Source: Gonocerus acuteangulatus
Lineage: Eukaryota > Arthropoda > Insecta > Hemiptera > Coreidae
NCBI GenBank assembly: GCA_946811695.1
Contig: OX328124.1
Span: 90,885,696-90,949,695 of the forward strand
DNA length: 64,000 nt
Direction: 5' to 3'
Part shown: positions 56,713 to 64,000 of the stretch, piece by piece
How the letters are laid out: every line of letters starts with the position of its first letter
Position numbering within the stretch: the first letter of the stretch is position 1
Notes under the pieces: generated by a model
What the model saw: the letters and a program-made list of their open reading frames with translations, nothing else
What the model was told of the DNA's origin: nothing
Databases searched by the model: none
Position numbers and translations under genes: made by a program

Positions 56713-57435
56713 AACAGATTTCGTTTGTGTGTGTGTATATTTTGAGCCTGATGTCAGAAAACTTTCAAGAGGAACTAGAAACAACGTAGAAAAAAATATA
56801 AACCGCTTATACTGTGTGTAAATTGAAAAATCGAATAAAACCCGCTTTTTACCAAGAAAATATCCAATAATAACTGGTAACTCTGCTGACATGCAAACGT
56901 TGAGGTAGTTTTTGCGAAGTCTTTATTTCAGTAAGATCCATAAATTGGACAGGTACGAAGGTTAGCTGCCATAGCTCAACCTCCATTTGCATATATCAGC
57001 AATATTTCCCATGCAACAGCTTGTCCAAGCACGGAAGCCGCGGTGGTCCCGTTTCAACCAGTTAGCACCAGATGGCGGCATCAAGAGTAACCTATTAATA
57101 CTGCCCGGCTGAGGAATGGCTTATTTCAAGCTCTATCCATAAGTAATTCTAGAGCATTATTTATTAGCTAACTGATTGCAGGTTAGACAAAACTTTGACA
57201 TTCCAGACTACTTGAATCTTCGCTTGATTCATCCTTTACTATCTTATTCAGTGACGGGAGACAAAAATACAGAATACATAATCCAATGAATGAAAGAAAC
57301 TGGACTGAAATCATATAAATAAATTTAAAACTCAGAATTAAGGAAGATTTTTACATAGTTCTGAAATAACTTAAATAATAAGAATTTTTTATTTAATTTA
57401 TTATGAGTTCTGCGGCGGAGGCGACTAACTCATCA
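56711..57435. other. Intergenic; GC-richer patch 56960-57120
   Basis: The patch holds an octamer-like ATTTGCAT and CAGATGGCGGC. No exon supported. Confidence 0.4.
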
Positions 57436-57471
57436 CACACACACACACACACACACACATTATATATATAT
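57436..57471. repeat. (CA)n and short (TA)n
   Basis: About 12 CA units followed by TATATATATA. Confidence 0.95.
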
Positions 57472-58095
57472 AAAGATAATGGTTTTTGTTTTTTGTTCAT
57501 TGATTTTTCTGATAACTGTCTGCAAATAGTTATTCTTTCTTTCATAAATATTATTTATTCCTTGCAGTTTGAGATAATGTGGCGATTTAGGTAATGAGTA
57601 ACCGAATTAATTATTTATTAAATAAAATTCCCCTTTATATCATCTGTAGGAATGAAATTCCACAAAGTGAAAGAAACATGAATTACTTCATTCTATTCTG
57701 CCAGTTGTTTATCATATCTAACGTTAGAGCAGAAAATAAATTCTGAAAGCTGAAGTCTTTCAGACAGTCAGCGAAACAAATGGACGGCATAAAGGGAGTA
57801 AAAGGTGGAAAAAAGGATGTTAAAGAATGACTCTTTCTTCCTTTAACTGCTTAGTCGAAACTTCATCTAATATTAAAGAGGAGTAGAGGAGAAGTTGGAG
57901 CTTGAAAAATCTCCTCGGGTTGGACTTGGAAGGCAAGACTTGACTCGCTTTAGTCTGAATAAGTAAAGTGGATTTGTAAATAATGTGTGTGCTGCGGAAT
58001 GGGAGGGCAGGTTGCTCGCTTCCTCAATAATGCAGAGGTCGGCGTGTGTCCACTGGAGTCCAAGGATGGGTGTCCTCTAAGGGTTCGACATCAGT
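57472..58095. other. Intergenic
   Basis: No gene recognised; 57830-58060 is GC-richer. Confidence 0.45.
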
Positions 58096-58190
58096 ACGTT
58101 ATTCTATAGATACAACTTGTGTTCGATAATTCTACTTGGGGGTCCACCCTGATGGGACTCGAATTTGGCCCTAGCTCTAAATTTATATAA
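58096..58190 (-). mobile_element. SINE fragment with box B
   Basis: Minus-strand ATTCGAGTCCCATCAGGGTG (about 58145-58165) matches the box B and following bases of the SINE family seen at 2774 (GGTTCGGGTCCCACC, AGGGTGG). The head is replaced by the TA tract. Confidence 0.5.
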
Positions 58191-58195
58191 GTAAT

Positions 58196-58257
58196 GTATA
58201 TATGTATACATATAAATATATATATATTGTTATATATATAACAATATATATATAATA

Positions 58258-58309
<52 letters not shown>
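58196..58309. repeat. (TA)n with palindromic TTGTTATATATATAACAA core
   Basis: TA tract of about 110 bp with several AA/TT interruptions. Confidence 0.95.
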
Positions 58310-58312
<3 letters not shown>

Positions 58313-59580
58313 AGGCGTAATTAGTACTGAATAACGAACTTCTTTGAGCAACAGTCTTAAAAGTAATAATAATACACTAACATGAACTCAGACCAAAAAT
58401 ATAAAGAGGTCTAAAATGCTAAGAGCACGTAAAAATAATAGATCCTTCAAGACTAACAGAGCAGATCATGGAATTTTATGAAAATCAAGGCAAATGATGA
58501 AATAATTAAATGGATAGCGATAGCCAAACAAGGTTTAAAAAGTTTTGATTGCGAAGTTAGTCCGAGGCATATAAAAAAGGGAAAGGAGCAGCTTTGTCTT
58601 TTTACAAAAAACGCTCATTCGGAATGAAACAAGTGTGTGCAGAAAGAAAATCAAACTTCTTCGCGTAGTCACCGGGTCCGTAAGTCAATAAGTGTGTTTA
58701 CAAATTTCGATTAATCTACTTTTTAAAAGTTCAAAATGATTCTTAGAAAAATGGAAAATACAGTGAATTATTTAGGTATAAAATTTTCTTCCATCAAACA
58801 ATTGATATTGAAGGAGGCGCCTGTCAAGCCTCTTTTTTTCATTACCCTCGACGGGTTGGCAATCTCCTTTGCATTATATTACCAGTAATAGCCCTCACCG
58901 AACTTATAATGTTCATAAATTTTCAATACACATTTAAAAAAAAAAATTAAATTTTGAAACGGTAAATGGATCCAGGATCAGCGATGCATATAAGAAACTA
59001 ATCTTCCATTCTTCTATCTTTACAAAAATTTGCTTAATGTACCTCACTTCAAATGGATCTTTTGAAAAGTTGCGTTTTATATATTTGCTATGTGTTTTCT
59101 ATTTATTAATTATTTTTAATTTGCGTTTCTTTTTATTTCCAAATGTAATCATCAGGACCAAGAACCGTCTCTAAGTTTCGTTTTTTTTTTTTTTTTTTAT
59201 TTTCTAATGAAATTACCGTACTAAAATGAAGAATTAATTAATATCCAAATTTATTTCCGTAATGATTACTTTTTAAATCATTGTCATTTTCTTGAATTTT
59301 ATGTTTTAATCTACTCTAATTTACTATTCAGGCATGAATGGACATTTACATTTTGAAAAGCTCTTTCAAATATATGAAAACATTTAATTTCAATAGACTG
59401 ATTCATGACTGACCAGAAATAGAATATAATTTAGGACCGATGATAGATCCCTGAGGTATTCAATTTCCTCTAGAAAGGATCCTCCCTATGGGGGGTGGAC
59501 ATGGCTACTTAATCTTTACCCTTATTGCGGATTAAAACTTCTCGCTTGATTAAATTTCTTCTCTACTTCTTTTTCTGTAG
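58310..59580. other. AT-rich intergenic or intronic
   Basis: T-run near 59180-59198. The last 30 bases form a strong pyrimidine tract and acceptor, described with the next feature. Confidence 0.5.
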
Positions 59581-59643
59581 TTACTACTTCCGGAGTTTGT
59601 CCTCCATGAAGGGGGAAAACTCCAAACCTTCATTCCTGCCCAG
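59581..59643 (+). CDS. Candidate 63-nt exon, protein not recognised
   Basis: TTCTTCTCTACTTCTTTTTC followed by TGTAG (acceptor at 59580) is a very strong 3' splice site. CCCAG followed by GTATTT gives a donor at 59644. The segment is 21 codons, open in phase 0 (LLLPEFVLHEGGKLQTFIPA). Peptide unknown; no partner exon located. Confidence 0.3.
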
Positions 59644-61747
59644 GTATTTGGGGAGGGTGGCTCCTATAAACCAAAAGTAGATGGATAGATAGAAACTTTA
59701 ATTTCGTATTAAACCTTTTACTAAGTGTCCCTGAAATTAATATATAGCAAAGACAATTAAATATTTTAATTACAATAAATGAAAAGGTTTTTCATCAGGT
59801 ATTTAGTGTGCATACCAATAATAATTCGTAATCTATTTCATAAAAAATTAATCGAAACTCTGCTAAGGCACAATAAAAAATTATTGAAAAAACAAATAAC
59901 TAAAAAAGTTTAAAGAAGGACGTAATATAAACTTATAGCTATATCTACACCTTTTTAACAGAAATTAACTTGATAGACTACTTAGGCTCTGAAGATATTA
60001 TATATTGGTGATTACATTATTCTATACTATAACAATAAATACATAGAATATGTTAGTAATGTATAGCAAATTATTAAGAAGTATAAAATCAAAAATAAAG
60101 TCACAAAGAGACTGACAAAATTTTATTTCCACAACATTAAAATATAAATCAGCTGAAAAAAAATTTGATGGCGTGGTGGTCAGGACACTAAATAGCTTAC
60201 TGAGTAAAATTCATTGGCTGCTACATTTTTGCAGTTGTCTTTATTGTAGAAAGATGTACAGTCATTTTGTGGTATAATAGTGTTCATTTAGTTAAATATT
60301 TGGACTAGCACATATTTACACTTAATGAATTGTTTTTAAAATCAATTTTAATGCCCTTAAGTTTAATTAGTTTCTTCGAATTAAGTTTTTTTTTTATAGT
60401 GTTAAGGGAGCTAATCTGAAAAAAATAATTTCTGTATAAAAAGCGGAAAACGTTTATTAGAAGAGTGTCTTAGAAAAAAACACAGAGCTCTTTAAAATTC
60501 AAGGTCTCGTTTAATTGACCCATGGTTTCAGTACTGTAGGTAATAAACTCAGGACATACTTTTCACAGTGTAAAAATAAACCCGACGCTTTGAGGCAAAA
60601 TGATACTGAATAAAATAAAAAAAGACTCTTAGTAAATTCCTTCTATTTTCTCTATTTTTTGGCTGCTTCTGGGTATCTGATGGCGCTTTTTGTTACAAAA
60701 TGTACTATGTAGAGGTCATTTGTCCTCCTTTCTTGTAATCTTTTTTTATAACAAAATGTCGACAATTTTTATGTCGGCAAATCGATCCCGTAACTATGTT
60801 ATGAGTTAAATAACACTTTTATATATTAAAACTTATGATTTCAACTATTTTGAAATATTATTTCTTCATTGAGGAACGAAATATTGGAGATAACGATAAA
60901 TTGGTAGTTAGTTATATGAACTAAGAGGGTAATCCTGTTAGGTTAAGTGTTAGCTTGCCTCTTAAATCGACAAGCCTATAGCCACCGCCCTCCTTACAAA
61001 TATTACCTCTTCCAATAAGCAGCCTTAACTCCAGTCTCGAATTACCTATAAACCAATCAAATAACGTAATGTATTGCTGAATTTTTGGTCCTCAAAACCC
61101 TTTAGGTGAACTCTATCTTTTTTTTTTAATTTTGATGCAGTAGACCTGATTTATACCCCATCAATTAGTTTATTGATGCAATAAGTAAGTATAACAACAA
61201 TATTTCATTTATCAATCCGATTTAAAACTCAACACTCCAAAAGTGAGACTCGCTGGAACTGCGTCATCTAAGCGCGTTGTTAAGTTGTTACTCAGTAAAA
61301 ACACATGTAAAATGAAATATCAAAGAGAAGCATTATCTTGGGCGCCACAACTGGAAACTGAGTATCCTAAGCTAAATTACTCAATTTAAGCACGCTTAAT
61401 GAGATCGCTATGCCCAAAATCGAAATAGAACCTTTTTAGTAGAAACTTTAACAAGCATTCGTAAAGATGTTCTACGAAGTAAAGAGCTGGACCGAAATTT
61501 AAAAATCATCAATCAGAAATCGAAACCAGAACATGAAGATCAGCATGCTGACCAAACAAAGTTGGGCAGCCCACATTATTAATTTTAATTTTAATAAACT
61601 TTTCTTCTTCTACTACGATTTCGAGATACATAAGAATATATTCGAAACCACCAAGACAAATCTATATTTTCCCCATTTTATTCGAGAATGGTAGTACATA
61701 TCACCTTGGAAATGGTTTCATAAGATTTCCCACGTCCAACTACTAAT
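59644..61747. other. AT-rich intergenic
   Basis: No gene recognised. CTGCGTCATCTAAGCGCG at about 61259-61276 has a near copy at about 62826-62843 (direct). Confidence 0.45.
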
Positions 61748-61836
61748 TCTCTTGTCGGCACTTCCGGATTTCATCATAAGGTCAACCTCATAAGCGGGGT
61801 TTCTTCCTTCGGAGGGAGGGAGGAAACGCGCTAAAA
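61748..61836 (+). repeat. Dispersed repeat, left member of an inverted pair
   Basis: GTCGGCACTTCCGGATT, GTCAACCTCATAAGCGGG and GGAGGGAGGAAACGC. An inverted relative lies at 63231-63320 and a third copy at 22965-23024. Confidence 0.65.
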
Positions 61837-62094
61837 GAAAAAAATCGTTTCATAGAAGCTCTCTTTGTATTTTCATTTCCACCCATACAGATATCATTTG
61901 TTCGTATTGGAACCATTTAATGTTAGTAGCTGTGGGAGTGTATAATTCGCTGGTTGCGTCGTGCTGAAGATAGGGGCTGGAGGTTATGGCTGGTTGAGAT
62001 TTTCCACCTTAATTCGGGGGTGTGTACTCATGTTCTATCTTTCCGCACCGTCTCCTCATCTCTACAGATAGGGTAGGCCTTTATGTTTCTCTCA
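61837..62094. other. Sequence between inverted repeat arms
   Basis: No gene recognised. Confidence 0.4.
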
Positions 62095-62220
62095 TCTTAT
62101 CAACTCTCTCTTTCTCACTTCTGTGTTTTTCTCTATCTCTCTTTCCCTCATCTCTATCTCTCTGTCCCTCTTTCCTTCATCTCTCTCCACACACACACAT
62201 ACACATACACAAAATACACA
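62095..62220. repeat. (CT)n-rich and (CA)n-rich simple sequence
   Basis: CTCTCT/TTTC tract followed by CACACA/TACACA. Serine/leucine- and histidine/threonine-rich frames here are artefacts. Confidence 0.85.
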
Positions 62221-63230
62221 TACCTACGCCCTAAAGCACACACGCTCCTCCCTTATGAACTCTTTGTCTCCCCAGTTCAGTAATCTTTCTATACCATCTA
62301 CTTACTACTGTTTTTTTTTTTTCATTCTCATTTCCTCACTCTCTAGAACTCTCACACATACAAGCATGAATAAAAAGAATATACCTTACTTTCCCATATT
62401 TCCATTCACCTTATCATAAGACCTAACGTTCCCATTACCAATATATTTTCTTCCAAACACATACAATCCTTTTAGGCAGTGTTCATTCGAATTTGATGAT
62501 TGGCATCTCATCTACTAAGTCATATAGCACTGATAATTCAGATATACTTATGAAAATGAAAGCTCTAAGGAAAGAAAACTTATAATTCTATCAAATTCTT
62601 TATTTTTTAGAAAATAAACTCCCCAGAATTGAATTTGATATCACTTCACACAGTGGTGGCGCGAGGGAAAACCACACTAAACCGAAAGGGTTAAATTGCG
62701 TTTGATCTACGGTCACAAGCTCACATATATATAGTTTAATTTTTCCACTCGATATTGGAATAATATTTTATTGGTTGTTAAGTAATTATAATTTTTCAAT
62801 AATAAAAAGGCCTACTCGCAGAAACTGCGTCATCTTGGCGCGATTCCGTACATATTCCTAGTGACATTTGGAAAGCTTAGAATAGAAATGAACAGTTTTT
62901 TAGTATCTCGTGAAAAATGGCAACAACTACTCGAACAACATCTCGAAGAAATTGTGATTAGGTGTCACAAAGCACAGGAATCTGAGAGTAGCTAACTTAC
63001 ACAGAAGCGGATAATTCTTAATCCTCTTTCTCCATCATTCTTAAGGAAGGCTCTATAACTTACTGTACTGAAAACATACTCACTCCCTCTTCGACTACTG
63101 CTCAGAAGCCTCTATTCCAAACAACCAAAAATTCGTTGTCATTTTAAGTTATTTTATTAGCAAATTCATTTTACTGTTAAAATCCAAAAATATCATAACT
63201 TATATCTTCCTTATCCCACTTAATTTTACC
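62221..63230. other. Intergenic between inverted repeat arms
   Basis: No gene recognised. Confidence 0.45.
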
Positions 63231-63320
63231 GAGGTTCCTCCCTGCCTCCATAGGGAGGTAACCCGCTTATGAGGTTGACTTTGCGTCGCAATCCGGAAGT
63301 GCCGACTATAAATTTTCTCG
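63231..63320 (-). repeat. Dispersed repeat, right member of an inverted pair
   Basis: The reverse complement gives AGTCGGCACTTCCGGATT, AGTCAACCTCATAAGCGGG and GGCAGGGAGGAACC, matching 61748-61836. Confidence 0.65.
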
Positions 63321-64000
63321 TTTCAGACCCCATAGACCACGAAAATATAGGTATTTCAAATTCGTATATATATATGGGCTTCAATATTTCAATTGTTTTG
63401 GTCAGGATTTTAGGTTCGAAAAAATTCCTCGTGCCAAAGAATGTTTTAAGTGGAATCTTTCAAGATGAGAACACAATACGAGAGATAATACATGTATCTT
63501 CTTTCTCCCTTCATCGTGTTACGTGGAGTGTTGGGTTTTCCGATAAGTGGGCTTACATAACACCCAGACACACATAGTGGGCTTCACTCCCGGCTTTTTA
63601 TACCGATATATCTCTTTATAGCCGTTTTTTTTTTTTTTGCAAACAAAACCCTTGTATAACGAACGGTCTTGTTCACCCTAATTGAGAGATAACTAAACAC
63701 TTTTTTAAAAAAAGAAGAAAAATATAACCATTTTACCAAGGTTTAGTTCGTTATCCACCTGTTTATGTGTACTAATTGCCTGACATTGAATTTCATTATT
63801 TACATAATTCTTCAAGAATGGAAGAGCTGCCACAAATAATTTTTTATTATTAATTGTTTTTTTTTAATCTAAAAATACTGGAACAACCTTTATTCTGAGA
63901 AATACCACTTTCTGTGGAATTACCCTTCAATTAGTCAACTAATGAAGAGATTCTTGCCAAAAATAAAAATAATAAGTAAACTCTCAGTCATATGCAATAT
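63321..64000. other. AT-rich intergenic
   Basis: No gene. The 102-codon frame beginning inside the repeat arm has no recognised similarity. Confidence 0.45.

Noticed and set aside
61748..63320. Confirmed DNA transposon
   Set aside because: Arms are inverted copies, but no target duplication or transposase was found, so only the repeats are annotated.

Overview
The window looks like a piece of an AT-rich invertebrate nuclear genome, most likely an arthropod. Evidence: no bacterial-style gene density, about eighteen (TA)n tracts plus (CA)n and (GA)n tracts, tRNA-derived SINEs, a Penelope-like element (PLE), RNase H-bearing non-LTR retrotransposons, and TA-, TTA- and TTAA-flanked DNA transposons (mariner, PIF/Harbinger and piggyBac types). 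I cannot name a species. No complete host protein-coding gene is recognisable; most of the sequence is intergenic or intronic.

Layout. 1-9 kb: a possible TTAA-flanked piggyBac-type element, tRNA-derived SINEs, and a Harbinger-like element (5945-7724, exact TTA duplication) that carries a younger SINE with its own 13-bp duplication. 9-23 kb: mostly featureless AT-rich DNA, with a strong exon-like segment (11135-11224), a pLTR-only PLE copy folded into a roughly 420-bp palindrome (11521-11942), a 167-bp TA-flanked MITE (12181-12347), an isolated NRF-1-type site (20635-20646) and a decayed LINE 3' end (21970-22210). 23.2-23.6 kb: a GC/GA-rich island with two CRE-like sites, an AP-1 site and a perfect splice donor; this is the best candidate host promoter and first exon. 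23.9-28.6 kb: PLE-tail-like motifs and an internally deleted piggyBac element (27620-28604, exact TTAA flanks). 28.6-37 kb: AT-rich, with a second copy of the 22-kb LINE family (33580-34715). 37.4-39.4 kb: a mariner-like element with unusually long (about 650 bp) and very similar terminal inverted repeats around a broken transposase. 42.9-44.9 kb: a PLE with reverse transcriptase and GIY-YIG endonuclease, bounded by inverted copies of its own terminus and by (TA)n on both sides. 45.2-48.4 kb: a 1055-codon open frame of an I-clade-like LINE that lacks reverse transcriptase motif A. 49.9-50.7 kb: a 17-unit, 32-bp minisatellite split by a SINE. 52.4-53.0 kb: a roughly 570-bp imperfect palindrome. 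54.9-55.3 kb: a third LINE remnant. 55-64 kb: AT-rich with microsatellites, a SINE fragment, a 63-nt exon-like segment and a dispersed repeat family in inverted arrangement.

The identifiable genes are selfish elements, and none appears able to move on its own. The PLE has a stop and two frameshifts, the big LINE lacks motif A and most of its 5' half, the smaller LINE copies are truncated, and the mariner and piggyBac copies lack catalytic parts. The most interesting structure is the association of PLE termini, inverted pLTR copies, hammerhead-like motifs and (TA)n tracts, seen independently at 11.5 kb and 43 kb.
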